Under the pieces are notes generated by a model. That model was not told the origin of the DNA and ran no database searches. It was given only the letters and a program-made list of their open reading frames with translations. Both the position numbers and the translations under genes were made by a program. A DNA stretch of 64,000 bases from Cephalotus follicularis (Eukaryota > Streptophyta > Magnoliopsida > Oxalidales > Cephalotaceae): contig BDDD01000880.1 of assembly GCA_001972305.1 (NCBI GenBank), forward strand, positions 141,351 to 205,350. The letters run 5' to 3'. Of this stretch, positions 8,876 through 20,129 are shown piece after piece. Each line of letters opens with the position of its first letter. Position 1 is the stretch's first letter.

Positions 8876-10347
8876 CTACAAAACAAATGAATTTAAGTTG
8901 AAGATTTTGGTACCCAAGTTGCTTTGGGTCTAGGGGGAATGTGATAAAAGTTCCTTTTGGAACCCATATAGTTCTTATTTTAAACATTTGATTTCTATAA
9001 AACATGTTTTGCTTAAATTTATTTCTTTTATACATGTCATTTTTCTTGTGATAACAATTGTGTGTAGTGTAACCATTTCTATTGCAATAGTTACATGTTA
9101 TGCTAGATGAGGCCTTTTTGATATCTTTCTTCTCAAGATATTTTTGAAAGTGCTTAAGATTGTTCATCTCATCATAACCTAGGCCAACTTTATTGAAAGC
9201 ACACCTTTGAAGTCCTAAAAGGTTGTCAAGTTTTTCACAACTGTTTGAAAACTTTGAAAATGTCTTCTTAAGAGCATCTACTTCTAATTTTAGGGTTTCA
9301 TTTTCTTTTTCAAGAGATATAGTCTTATTATCTAAGGATTTATTTGATAAACATTCTATGTCATGTTTTAAATTAACATTCTCTTTATTAAGTTCTTTTG
9401 TTGTCTTTTTGAGAGCATTTTCTTGACTAAACTTTTCAAGTAATTCAAGAAGTTCACTTACCTCGTTTTCATCTTCGTCTTCATCAAGATCGTCAATTGC
9501 CATCAATGATAATTGTGCTACTTCTTGGTTCTCCTCTTCTTCAGAGCTAGATTCATCACCGTTCGACCATGTAGCTAGCATTGCTTTCTTCTTTTTGATT
9601 GCTTTCTTTGGCTTTCTTTAACCTTGGACATTCACTTTTGTAGTGTCCGGGTTTGTTGCATTCGAAGCATATGATTTCTTCCTTCTTCGTTTCAGATTTT
9701 GAGGGAATTGACTTCTTGAAGTTTTTACTGCCAAACTTCTTCTTTGCTAAGAATTTTTTGAATCTCCTTGTTATTAAGGCCATCTGATCATCACTATCTT
9801 CTTCGCTTGAATCCGCTGTAGAAGATTTGAATGCTATGACGTTATTTTTCTTCTTGTCTTGTTCTTCATCATCTTCATGATTTTTTATTGTCATTTCGTG
9901 TGTCATGAGTGATCCAAGAAGCTCTTCAAGTGGCAATGTGTTAAGATCCTTTGCTTCCTCTATGGCAGTGACTTTAGGCATCCAACTTTTAGGTAGACAC
10001 TTGAGTATCTTTCTTACCATCTCACTGTTAGTGTAGCACTTATTTAAAGATTGCAGTGAATTTATAATATTGGTAAAGCGAACAAACATACTAGAAATAT
10101 TTTCATTTTCTTTCATTGAGAACATCTCATCCATATATAGACTTCTAGGTTTAAGAAATTTGACACCTTCGTTTGTTATGGTTTGAGGAAGTTCAGGGCT
10201 GTCAATGATGATGTCCCATAAGTTGAAGTCAAGCGCTTGGATGAAAATGGTCATTTTTGCTTTCCAGTGACTGTAGTTGTTACCGTCAACGAAAGGAGGC
10301 TTTGAGATGGGCATGCTCTCTTTGTTTGTGATATTCAATTCCATCAC
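8832..10347 (-). pseudogene. Copia Gag, frameshifted and internally deleted
   Basis: Start MMELNITNKES at 10347. The first piece (9556-10347) has the UBN2-type Gag start FVDGNNYSHWKAKMTIFIQALD and a CCHC zinc knuckle CFECNKPGHYKSEC for RNA binding. Between VKFLKPRSL and MDEMFSMKENENIS about 60 residues usual in this family are missing. An indel near 9610 moves the reading to 8832-9581, which has an acidic stretch (SSSEEEENQ), a long coiled-coil-like segment (about residues 50-110 of that piece) and a second knuckle CNYCNRNGYTTHNC. The long coiled-coil Gag tail is reminiscent of SIRE-type elements. Gag would form the particle that packages the element RNA. Confidence 0.88.
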
Positions 10348-10382
10348 GGATCTTTGTAACCTCTAACACTTAAGAAATAAGG

Positions 10383-11670
10383 GAATAATAGAGCAATAAA
10401 AACAAATAAAAAATTTAAAGTAAAGAGAGTAGGGATAGAAAGATTCTCTATTTTTAGAGTGGTTCGGCTAACTCTTGCCTATGTCCACTTTTCCCAAGGG
10501 AGCTCCTTGAGTTTTCACTATCTCGAATTGATTAAGGAAGCAATTCGTTACACCTCACAGTTTTGTGATTGACATCAATCACTTGATCTTGACCTCAAGA
10601 CCTTTGGATGATTCACTGTCCTCTTTTACAAGGGTTTAGATAGTGTTTACAATCTAACTTCTCAATAGGTTTGATTTGGTTTACAATGAAAAACACCAGA
10701 AAGAATTACAAAGGAATTCAGAAAGTAAAGCTATGAAGATTTTTGGAGAAGCTAAAGAGCACTTTGGTATTATAGAATGTAGCTTGCTTGATTGCTTTGT
10801 TTCTTGATGTTTTCTGAAGCCTTGGACCCTACTTTTTATAGCCAAATAATCCATGTATCCATTTCTAATATCATGGAGATTTTGAATTGAAAAACTGATG
10901 ATATGCTATAAACTCTGTTATGTAGTCGTTGGAGCAAAGACGTTGATGTCTTTTGATAAGCATCGATGTCTTCATCAGTTAACTAGCCGTTGCTAGTATT
11001 CAGAGCGTAATTTTGTGTGAAGACGTCGATGTCTATAAATGGCGTCGATGTCTTTTTTGGAGTTGTCGCCAGGCTTTGAAGATATGAGCAACACATCGAT
11101 GTCTTCAAACTGCGTCGATGTTTTTTCTGGAAAAATAGAAGTTATGAGAAACACATCGATGTCTTTGACAAGGGATCAATGTCTTTTAGTTTGGAGTCGA
11201 TGTCTTCATAGAAAATACTCGATGTTTTTGTTTAGAAACAACCTGTAACTTTGAAGCATTGAACACATCGATGTCTTTGTGAAGGGATCGATGTCTTTGA
11301 GTTAAACCGTCGATGTCTTCACTGAAAAAGATCGATGCCTTTGAATGAAAACTGCCTGTAACTTTCTATGCTAAAGACGTCAATGTCTTCTCTGAAAGGG
11401 ATCGATGTCTTGATGAAAATCGACCTGTAACTTTTGAGGCTGAAAACGTCGATGTCTTTTGAGAATCAGATCGATGTCTTTCATGAATAACTACCTGTAA
11501 CTCCTGGTGCTTTAAAGGCGTCGATGTCTTCCTTCAATAGCATCGATGTCTTTCATGTGAAACTGTCTTTTTGCATTTTGTGAGTTTTTTAAGTATCTTG
11601 CACACAAAGTAACCTTGTTAAAAGCAAATATGTTATCATCAAAACTAGGATTGAGACTAAAACGTCAATA
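10383..11670 (-). repeat. Copia 5' LTR, missing its U5 end
   Basis: 1288 bp. Starts at 11670 on the sense strand (TATTGACG, against TGTTGACG in the other copy). It stops matching at 10383, about 48 bp short of the full LTR, and no primer-binding site is found between it and the gag start at 10347. A TCGATGTCTT array is at about 10938-11558. It differs from the 3' LTR by scattered substitutions and small indels, so the insertion is not recent. Confidence 0.9.
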
Positions 11671-11989
11671 TATGGGTTCATAATTTGAGATGTTTAAATG
11701 ATATAAATCTAATTTAGGTATGGTCTGCTGAGGGTTGAGCCCAACATATGTAATGTGTTTTTCTTTAAAGGGGGTATAGTCTGATAAAAGAATACATCAT
11801 GCCTGATTTTTAGGAAATTATAAGAGTTAGTTTTTATATGGATTGTTTATTCCGCTGATGTAATATGATTGTTTAAAGTTTTAAATTTATAGTAGTTTTT
11901 GGGTATGATTATTATTATATAAATGGATTGAAGGGAAGATATATCACGTGTCGAGTAGTGGGGCTTTCCTCACGGTTCAGGGTGTGACA
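11671..11989 (+). repeat. LTR fragment G, right half, with right copia duplication and PBS remnant
   Basis: The first five bases are the right copia duplication tatgg (11671-11675). The rest resembles the last ~300 bp of LTR C and ends '...gggtgtgaca' near 11990, followed by 'gaatcagagc', which looks like a primer-binding site TGGTATCAGAGC that has lost a few bases. Alternative: a minus-strand LTR start TGTCACACCC at the same place, which is equally TG...CA. Orientation is supported mainly by the similarity to C. Confidence 0.5.
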
Positions 11990-11992
11990 GAA

Positions 11993-13219
11993 TCAGAGCT
12001 TCTTCTCAAGACAAGTTTGGTTCTGACTGTGTATGTCTAGCACAATGACATGAGAAGGGTCCTGATAGTATCTCCTCAACTTAGAAACATGGAACACATC
12101 ATGAACTCTAGACAATGCCAATGGCAAGGCAAGCCTATAAGTCTCCAAGATTTCAAAAGGTCCGATGAAACGAGGAAAAAGTTTCCCTTCCTGAATCTCA
12201 TAACTCCTTTGGTTTGTGACACTTGAGGAGAACATGATCACCAACATTGAAGTCTAAACCTCTCCGATGAACATTGGCATAGCTTTTTTGTTGTCTTTCC
12301 AGCACTAATAGTCTATCCCTGATCAATATCACATTCTTGAGGTGATCTAACCCATCTCTGCTTCCAAAAGGCTCCTCTCACCGACCTGATCCAACAAACT
12401 GGTGACCGATATTTCCTACCATACAAAGCTTTATACGGAGCCATATGGATCCTCTCATGATAACTGTTGTGATAAGAGAATTAGATCATGTGCCAGGGAT
12501 CATCCCAACAATCTTTGAAATCAATGGCACAAGCTCTGAGCATATCTTCCAATGTTTGTTTGGTCCTTTCGGACAAACCATCTTATTGGGGATGGAAAAC
12601 AGTGCTGAAACTCAATTGCGTACCCATAGCTATTTGCAACTTCTTCAAGAAACCAGAAGTGAAACGACTATATCTGTTTGAAACAATACTGATAAGAGTC
12701 CCATTAGCTTTGATTACCTGTTTCACATACAAATGAGACAATTTATCCATAGAATAGGTCATCCGAATATGTAGAAAGTCAGCATCATGCTTGTTACGGG
12801 TTAATGGTAATCCAGAGAAAAAATCCATGGTTAAGTGCTCCAACTTCCACTCAAGGATGAACAACGGTTGAAACAAACCTGCTAGTCTATGATATTTTGC
12901 CTTAACCTACTAATAAGTCAGGCATCTTGTTATAAACTCTGCAGTCTTTTTCTTTATATCAATCCACCGATAGCCGACTTTGAGGTCTTGATATATCTTT
13001 GTACTCCAAGGATAAATGGAGAAACAAGATCTATGAGCTTGTGACAAAAGTTCATCTTTCAACTCGATGTTGGTTGAAACACAAACTTTGCCTCGGTACC
13101 TCAAAAAAACATCAACATTCTGGGCGAAATCCAGTGTCAACTCTCCATCAATGGTCGTGGCTACTTTCTGTAATTATGCATTAGAAAACTGATCATCTTT
13201 GATCTTGTCAAGCAAAAAC
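11993..13219 (-). pseudogene. Gypsy element D: degenerate integrase and chromodomain-side fragment
   Basis: Minus-strand remains in several frames. 12910-13140 has an integrase zinc region (LLSQAHRSCFSIYPWSTKIYQDL, then ITRCLTY). 12583-12876 has [18 protein letters not shown] (first Asp region) and ends FSTVFHPQ. 11993-12247 has FPRFIGPFEILE, HDVFHVSKLRRYYQDPSHV. Near 13200 the reading LLDKIKDDQFSNA is the integrase N-terminal segment; it continues logically from 19141 once element C is removed (VMT + FLLDKIK). The C-terminal ATWERE-type end is missing. Confidence 0.8.
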
Positions 13220-13490
13220 TGTGACATCCCGTGTCACATTTATGAGGTCGATGTGCATGATGTGAGCATATTATTATTTTAGGTTTTTATTATTGTTATT
13301 ATAATATAATAATAATATTATTAAAAGAACGGGGCCTGTGAAGCGCCGGGCATTTTCTAGAAAACGCTAGGAGTTTCACACACAAAAATAAAGGGAGAGA
13401 CACCAGGAAAACACGAAGGAGAGGGAGAGGAAGCAGTGCCATGGTGCTGCGTCGGCCGTTCACCAGCATCCCGTGCGTCTCCGGATCACC
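13220..13490 (+). repeat. Remnant of the element C 5' LTR
   Basis: TGTGACATCCCGTGTCAC... matches 15252-15520 closely for about 270 bp, up to 'gccagcatcc', then diverges. The remaining ~3.6 kb of this LTR has been deleted. Confidence 0.88.
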
Positions 13491-15251
13491 TTCAATTGCA
13501 GGACCGGATCAACGATGTTCGGTGATAGAATTGTAATCGCACTGACTGATCGCTTCGAGACAATGGAACACTGATGTATAGGGACAGGTTATGTCCGTCA
13601 CATAATGAAGCCATTAAACGTAAGTCCTTGTGAAGACCATAGTTCAACTTATGCTATGCAGTCTGGTAGTACCAAGTGTGTCCTCACTTGAGGGAGAAAT
13701 TTTGGTAGAACAACATGAAGAGAATATCGTGGTGTTGATCACCAGATGTTCGACATGCCGACAATTCAATGTGGAGTAACAATGAAACTTCAAGTTATTA
13801 CAGCTGCTCTATACTTTCAAGCGGAAGTGTGTGCTATGATTGCAGTGCCCTTGTGCTATTGATGCAAATTGTTGTGCGCTTGGCTGTTGTACGTAAATCT
13901 TGATGTGCGATCATGTGCATTTGTGTACATGATGCGTTCGTTGTCCATACAAAGAGTTTGCACACATGCTATTGTGTGCACTCCTTGATGTTTGCTCGAC
14001 GGTTGTGCGTGTATAATGTAGTGCTTGCATGGGGCTTGTCTGTGTATTTATGTGCATGTTCTTCCATGAGTGATTGCGTTTTGTATGCATAACGACATGA
14101 GTATGCAACCTGCCATCATGGTGCCTTGAGACTGTGCATTCTGTACATGAGGCTTCGATCGTCAGCCTTGATTTTTAGCACCAGGAGTTTTTACTAAATC
14201 TTATTTCACGCCTACCGGTGCAAGCTTTGTTTCTCTCGATGTTTCCACATGTTTGACGTTGACTATTCATCGTCTTGATCTGTGGTTCATTTAGACAACC
14301 TCTTGCTTTGTGTACGTTTGGGCGTTTGAGTGGTATTTTGGATGCGTGGCTTGGTTGACTCCATGTTGATTCATCGATCGATCAATACGCATGCCTCTTC
14401 AGTTTTGTCTTCGAGAATCCTTGCTATTGGTGGATTGCGTTGAGATCTTGTGCTACATACCTATGAAACGGAATCTCAACATCCCTCGGAAGATTTTTAC
14501 TTGATGCCCTCTCAGGTGTTGGCTGATCATATAGTAGTTTTGTGTCCTAAGTATGCGTTGCTCATTTGATGTTGTTGTGGGCCATTAAAACTTACTCGTG
14601 TAGTTGGATACGGGATATGAAATGGGTGTGGGACTTCGTTCCTTATTCGCTGTCCAAGTGTTTGTCGCTTCGACACGTATGATGTTCGTGTGCCTCGTTG
14701 ACCCCACGAACGTGCCTGTCGGCTTGAATGCATGGCTTATATGGATTTTGACATCATATGGGAGCATGTCACGATGGACTTCATTATACGACTGACACGA
14801 ACACAGTTAAGGGACGATGCGATATAAGTCATGCGGGAATGACCTATTCAACGACATATTTCTGTCGGTTTGGCTCATCTACGATGTAGAACGTTTGGGT
14901 GTGTGATCCTTTCAGTACTTATGCATCGGATTTCATTGGAACTCCGCAATTAAGCTTGCTTGGACAATGTGTAGTAGTTTTATACATACCAACCCTGTGA
15001 GTAAATTTTTGATATGTATCTATAATAGCTTTCACGTTTCTGTGATGAGGAAGTACCAGTGCAGATCCATGATAGACGAGATTAGGTCTTATGCAAAGGT
15101 GACTATACCTATAGTCAGGTTATGTGGAGGAATTGCACAATGGATAAGGATACTTGGGAGCGTAAGAATGTGATGAGCAGACGGTATTCAGTTTCCTTTT
15201 CCATGTGATGCGAGTAAATTTTGAGGACAAAATTTCTTAAGAGGGGGAGAT
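13491..15251 (+). pseudogene. Heavily decayed gypsy pol (integrase to chromodomain) of element C
   Basis: No long frame is open, but plus-strand islands match gypsy integrase. WEHVTMDFI at about 14759-14785 is the first catalytic Asp region. FHVSVMRKYQ (about 15030-15060) is the FHVSMLRKY block. TIPIVRL (about 15108) and TWERKNVMSRRY (about 15147-15182) are the chromodomain-side C-terminus, followed by 'aattttgaggacaaaatttc', the usual sequence before the polypurine tract. The stretch 13491-14600 gives no confident match; its short ORFs look spurious. Confidence 0.65.
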
Positions 15252-15373
15252 TGTGACATCCCGTGTCACATTTATGAGGTCGATGTGCATGATGTGAGCA
15301 TATTATAATTTTAGGTTTTTATTATTGTTATTATAATATAATAATATTATTATTAAAAAAACGGGGCCTGTGA

Positions 15374-15407
15374 AGCGCCGAGCGTTTTCTAGAAAACGCA
15401 AGGCGCT
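15374..15407. other. 34-nt near-perfect palindrome (possible cruciform) in LTR C
   Basis: The core GCGTTTTCTAGAAAACGC (15382-15399) is a perfect 18-bp palindrome. It is flanked by AGCGCC (15374-15379) and GGCGCT (15402-15407), which also pair, leaving only GA/AA unpaired. The 5' copy near 13340-13375 has decayed. Confidence 0.85.
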
Positions 15408-18400
15408 CCACACACAAAAATAAAGGGAGAGACACCGGGAAAACGCGAAGGAGAGGGAGAGGAAGCAGTGCCATGGTCCTGCGCCGGCCGTTCGCCAGCA
15501 TCCTTTGCGTCTTCAGCCGATAGAGAGAAAGAGAGAGAGAGCAGAGAAAGCGGGAGAGAAACAGAGACGAAGGCGCCGACACTGGGGAGAGGGAGAAACA
15601 GAGAGCTCCACTGCCAGGTACTCCTCTTCTCCTTCTTCCTCCATTTTCCTCTGTTTTTTTTCTTCTATTTTGAGCCGAACGGCCACTGGTCGTGTGTTTC
15701 CACCACCATTAGTCACCATATATGGAGCTAATCTTCTTGGCTTTCCCTATTTTGACCTCGGCTTGGGCGTTTTGCGGCAGTTTTGGCGTTGGTTGGACGA
15801 CTCAATTGGCCTAGTGAGTTCGGCACGGGTTGAGCGGTGGCATTGCTGTTGAGGGTGAGTTACGGTGAGTCATGACCACAGATGCGTTGATTGGAGCAGT
15901 TGGAGGCTGCCAGAACCTGGTCGGAGTCTGGCAGATTTCCGGTGATGTATGGTTTCATCAGGGCAGTTTGTCTACCTAATTCGTGAGTTCTCCTTGCTGT
16001 TGCCTGTTAAAATTAGTTGACATGGTCATGTGTAGCTAGAGAATTGAAGGTGTTTAAGGATGTTAGAGTCTGTAATGTAATTGTGAATTTGAATGATAAT
16101 ATGTAATGGTGAAAGCATTGAATTGGGTAGTAGATTGATTATGAGTAGTAATAAGTAAAAATGAGAGTTGCGTGGGTGTTAAAAGTTGGAATCCTCCTAA
16201 GAAATAGAGAGGTTAGTTAAGGTATAATAAAAATTTAGAAACATGAATATATTGCTAGAGTTAAGAGTGTTAGGCATATGGATTAATACAACCATTTTCT
16301 TGCATAATGCATTTCGGCAAGGATAAGTGACATAGATTGTTAAGGTGGTTTAATAGGTTTACTGATGTGGTGGATTATAAGTATAAAGTTAGATAATTGA
16401 GTAAAGATTACGATGGAGAGAAAAATCGAGTAAAAATGGCGTGTGGAGGTATATGACATTTCATACATGTATTGTATGCATTCCATGTGAATACGCATAG
16501 AAAGTGGTATTAATGAGACTTTAATACGATGGTTTTGTAGACGAGAATCCTGTAACTTATTCAGAGAATCGATGGGCTAGTCCGCGATAGCTAATTTCAG
16601 TAATTCTGTGAGTAGAGCATCCTTCCTTTATATTATTTGTTATGCTTTGATGATGAGTTGTACTTCTATTTGAAATTCTTAAGTGCCATGTTTGTTGATG
16701 GCTTGACTTGTTGATAGCTTGAATTATTGGATTCCATCATGTGATATGACTTCATTCCTGATATTCTCATCATCGGTCATGCTTTAATTGTGTTTCTTAA
16801 TTGTTATATATTTGTTGATAGACCTTATTGTCGACTCCACCACGTGATTTGACTTGTCATATGACGATTTCATCGTTGGTTATTCGGAAGTATTTTGAGT
16901 ATTCTCATTTGAACCTTCACAATGATATGAGACCTTTGTGATCGTATATTTATTTTGCCTCGTGATGTCGTATCCGCATTGGCTCCTGCGGGTATATATT
17001 TTTTTGCTGTTACTACTGTTATATTCATTCTAGCTCCGTATTGTCATGTTTGAGTTTTGTTGTTGGATATGTGCTCTTTTGTGGTTCTATCATGAGATGG
17101 CTATTGAGGGCCGCATTTGTTGATTTGGATTGGTTTCCGTTTTGTTATACTTGAGCTTTGTTGATGATACTGTTGAGCAATTTATTATTTGAGAGTCTTG
17201 TTGTCTTCATATGTGCCCTATTTTCTTGTGATATGTGATATTGGTTGGGATTTGTATCCCGGTTGTCTTCTATTAACGTATTCATGGTTGTGATATGATT
17301 TCCGAGCGGGTATATGCTCGATGTTCTGGGTGACCTGGGCACCTTCTCACATTTGTGATCTCGTGACTTTTCATATCGTTATACTATGTTATACTCTGAT
17401 GCTGGGTACCGGGTTCTTTGATATGTATTACCGGTCCAAGGAGAGGTATATGTTCGACGCTCAACTCTACTTAGCAGGCCCATTTGTCTATGATGGGGTG
17501 TTATGTGGAAACTGCCCCCGGGTTCCATACCTGGATCTACGGAATACTATTGTCTACGATGCTATGCTGAGTGTGAGTGTAGCAGAGCTGCTCCATTACC
17601 CTCCTATTGGACTGTGTTGGTTGCTGATATGTATGTATATATATATATATATTGCACGCGGTCCCTCGGATGAGGTTGAGTGTGCGTGCGGGTTTTTTGG
17701 ACAATGGCTGGGTCCGTGCACTGATCATGCCGGTCCCTCGTTCGAGGCAGAGGTAGGCACTCTACACCAGTGTATGATGGATGATGATCACATCTTGTAG
17801 CCTTACCTAGTATTATTGCTGCAGCGGATATGATATGACGCCATGTGATTTGGCGGGGATATGAGGCAGTGACATGATTGGTACCAGCATCCTCTTATAT
17901 GTTTATGATTCATTGGGCACATGCTACATTCTTGATATTGATACTGTCATTTGAATTGTGATCATATCTTTAAGCTTTGATATCCAGATACTTGATATTA
18001 TTGTGACTCTCATATACTTGATTATTGCCTTGAGTATGATATTTGTTCAGTGGACTTCTTTGTTGAGTCACCGTTTATTTCATTGTGAGTTTATCATAGT
18101 GTAGAGTATAGACTTCATCATTGAGATGTTTCATGGATTCTTGCATTATTGCATTTAATGAGTTTGAGCGTTCTTTCATGGAGCCTTGTTAATGTCTATG
18201 GTAACAATTGTGGATCTCTTTTGATAATCTTGTTTACATTCCTGACTCATGTTATATTGTGGAGCCATTTGTCGAGTATCGAGATCCCGTTTCCTGATTT
18301 ATTTTACATTTGTGATTTTCATTTACATCGTGGACTTCATATATATTGTGGATTTCGTTTACATATCGAGAATCTCGATATCCCTTTGTGATCTCGATAT

Positions 18401-18596
18401 CTCTTGTGATCTCGATATCCCTTGTGGATCATGATTTGTTATGGATCTTGATATCTTCTGTTGATTTTGACTATCCTTTTGGATATTGAAATCATTTCTT
18501 GCTATAGATTTACATTGCATTCTACCTTGAGCTTATATCATTTCTCTTTTTATTCAGTATATAGTTATGGAAGATGTATTTATTGTTTCTACTCAC

Positions 18597-18639
18597 TTAG
18601 TCGTTTGGACTAACCCCCTCCTTTTTCTTTCCCTTCCAG
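18597..18639 (+). promoter_or_regulatory. Hairpin plus 3'-splice-site-like segment in LTR C
   Basis: TTAGTC (18597-18602) pairs with GACTAA (18608-18613) around GTTTG. The right arm overlaps CTAAC, a plant branch-point consensus, followed by a 20-nt pyrimidine tract and CAG (AG at 18638-18639). The duplicate is at 43242-43258. Families B, E and F have TTAGCC...GGCTAA here. Confidence 0.5.
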
Positions 18640-19140
18640 ATAGAGGCAAGATGATTGCTAGTTTGTTGTTGTAGATGTTTGACCACGGAGGCAGGGCATG
18701 CTACCAGGATTTTAACACATGCATAATATCACCACATCAACATTTAAATTTCTCATTTACTTATGTTATTTTTATAAACGGTTTTCTTTTATGGTTTTGC
18801 TAATTAAATGGACGAGCCCTATATATTTGCTTTTCATACCTGATTTTATGGTTGAGGCAGAGCCCAACCCATGTTTACTGTTTTAAATTGTGGTTTGCTG
18901 AGCGCTTAACCCAATTATAAACTGTTGATTCCTCCTTCGGGAGTGTGATTATAAACTGCGCTTTTCTTTACATGGGGCATAGTCCGATAAACGGATACTA
19001 CATGCCCGATTTTCGTAAAAATTTAAGAGTTAGAAAAATTTTCAAAGTTTTTCAAACGTTTAACTTTTTTATTTTCAAGTTTAAAGTGAGTTTTATAAAA
19101 ACTATATGGTGACTTCCGAAAGGAAGTTGTCATGTGGAAC

Positions 19141-19705
19141 GTCATAACCGTTCTCAATAGGATATCGGTTGTTGTAGGGAACGGGTCTGACAATAACGGC
19201 TATGCATGATGGGGGAAAGTCTCATACGAGCCATCTTGAAACTGAAGGCATCCACAACTACATTCGTCTTTCCAGGGTGGCACTCAATATCATAGTTGTA
19301 GTCGTTAAGAAGTTCAAACCATCTCCTCTGTCTCATATTCAACTTTTTTTGTTAAATAAAAGTGATTCAGGCTCTTATGCTCCGTGAAGACTACAAACTT
19401 GGTGCCATAAAGGCAATGATGCCATTTCCTAAAGATCAAGGTTGCCAATTCAAGATCTTGCACCGGGTAGTTCTCTTCATGAGGTTTGATCTATCTAGAT
19501 GCATAAGCAATCACTTTCCTATACTGCATAAGGACACAACCAAGTCCTTTCTCTGAAGCATCTATATAATTAACAAAGTCCTTATTCCCTTCAAGCAAAG
19601 CTAAGATAAGAGCAGAGATCAACCGCTCCTTTAGCTCCTGAACACTTCGTTCATAGCCAGCATCCCACACAAAAGCTTCTTATTTATGAGTTAGTCAAGT
19701 CAACG
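19141..19705 (-). pseudogene. Gypsy element D: RNase H fragment between the C and B insertions
   Basis: Minus strand. 19154-19342 reads MNMRQRRWFELLNDYNYDIECHPG and so on (the end of RNase H and the tether to integrase); upstream pieces in other frames include EAFVWDAGYE near 19670. Reading up to 19701 ends ...LTH before EAFVWD, and the preceding residues (MPLT) lie at 51833 onwards, so the 19706-51827 block sits inside one reverse transcriptase/RNase H linker of D. Confidence 0.8.
19701..19705. repeat. Left target-site duplication (caacg) of the B complex
   Basis: caacg precedes the first base of LTR B (19706) and recurs at 51828-51832, directly after the last base of the rightmost LTR B (51827). 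Confidence 0.8.
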
Positions 19706-20089
19706 TGTCACACCCCATTTTCGAGAAGACAACATTAAAGCGGTACAGGCAATTAACACATAAATAGAGCTTATGCGAATACCATAAAATTTAAACTTAT
19801 AAACGAAAAGTCAATAGCGGAAGCATAAGAATTCATAAGCTGTAAACATGTAACGTACATCCCATACTGCACGCTACCCAACACAAGTCCGTCATTGTTA
19901 ATTGCCCACAAATAGAGCGTGATCACAGTACAATATTAAGTCCCATCATTAAACAAACCATAATACAGTACAATAGTCCTTAAATAAAACTCGGTTTATT
20001 ACAAAACATGAGAAAGGTAAAACCAAGAACAAAACAACATAACATCTTGTTCTTTTCACATGCCAGTCCAACCGGTCCACTGCATCAAT

Positions 20090-20129
20090 CTGTGAAGTAG
20101 GGGGTTAGCCTTTGTCCTCACTCGGCTAA
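20090..20129 (-). promoter_or_regulatory. Hairpin plus acceptor-like segment in LTR B
   Basis: The minus strand reads TTAGCC, a 13-nt loop, GGCTAA (20129 to 20105), then CCCCCTACTTCACAG with AG at 20091-20090. The same is found in the other LTR B copies near 27369, 44330 and 49776. Confidence 0.5.

Larger units (their letters stand above)
2187..11670 (-). mobile_element. Complete but inactive Ty1/copia retrotransposon with a third ORF
   Basis: A 9.5-kb minus-strand element with LTRs at 2187-3525 (3' copy) and 10383-11670 (5' copy), flanked by tatgg. The order along its sense strand is 5' LTR, gag, protease, integrase, reverse transcriptase, RNase H, an array of TCGA motifs, a third ORF, polypurine tracts, 3' LTR. 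Integrase before reverse transcriptase is the copia order. The 5' LTR has lost its last ~48 bp together with the primer-binding site. Gag has an internal deletion, there are several frameshifts and stops, and the reverse transcriptase box reads YVGD. The element was therefore mobile once but is dead now. A third ORF in this position is known in SIRE-like copia elements; I do not assign the lineage firmly. Confidence 0.93.
13220..19135 (+). mobile_element. Gypsy element C, internally deleted, nested in D
   Basis: A plus-strand element with a 270-bp remnant of its 5' LTR, about 1.76 kb of decayed pol, a polypurine tract (aagagggggagat, about 15239-15251) and a long 3' LTR. It interrupts D between two codons that rejoin in frame. 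The left flank aaaac (13215-13219) and right flank ggaac (19136-19140) would be an imperfect target-site duplication. Gag, protease, reverse transcriptase and the primer-binding site are gone. Confidence 0.75.
15252..19135 (+). repeat. Element C 3' LTR (~3.9 kb)
   Basis: Begins TGTGACATCC directly after the polypurine tract. Contains, in order, a 34-nt palindrome (15374-15407), a GA-rich tract (15520-15600), donor-like GTGAGT sites near 15854-15865, an AT-rich body with an (AT)n run at about 17632-17652, short 'gatctcgatatc' repeats (18360-18425), and a hairpin plus splice-acceptor-like segment at 18597-18639. 16018-19135 is copied at 40675-43783. The 159-codon open stretch at 17321-17800 lies inside this LTR and resembles no protein I know. 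The exact 3' end is uncertain by a few bases. Confidence 0.75.

Noticed and set aside
13900-14110. TGTGCAT-rich stretch as a possible satellite
   Set aside because: Only loosely repeated words, no regular period; better explained as decayed element C interior.
17321-17800. 159-codon ORF, with a shorter copy at 41962-42318
   Set aside because: Lies inside LTR C, has no recognisable domain, and is shared only because the block is duplicated; the duplicate is truncated by the AT run.
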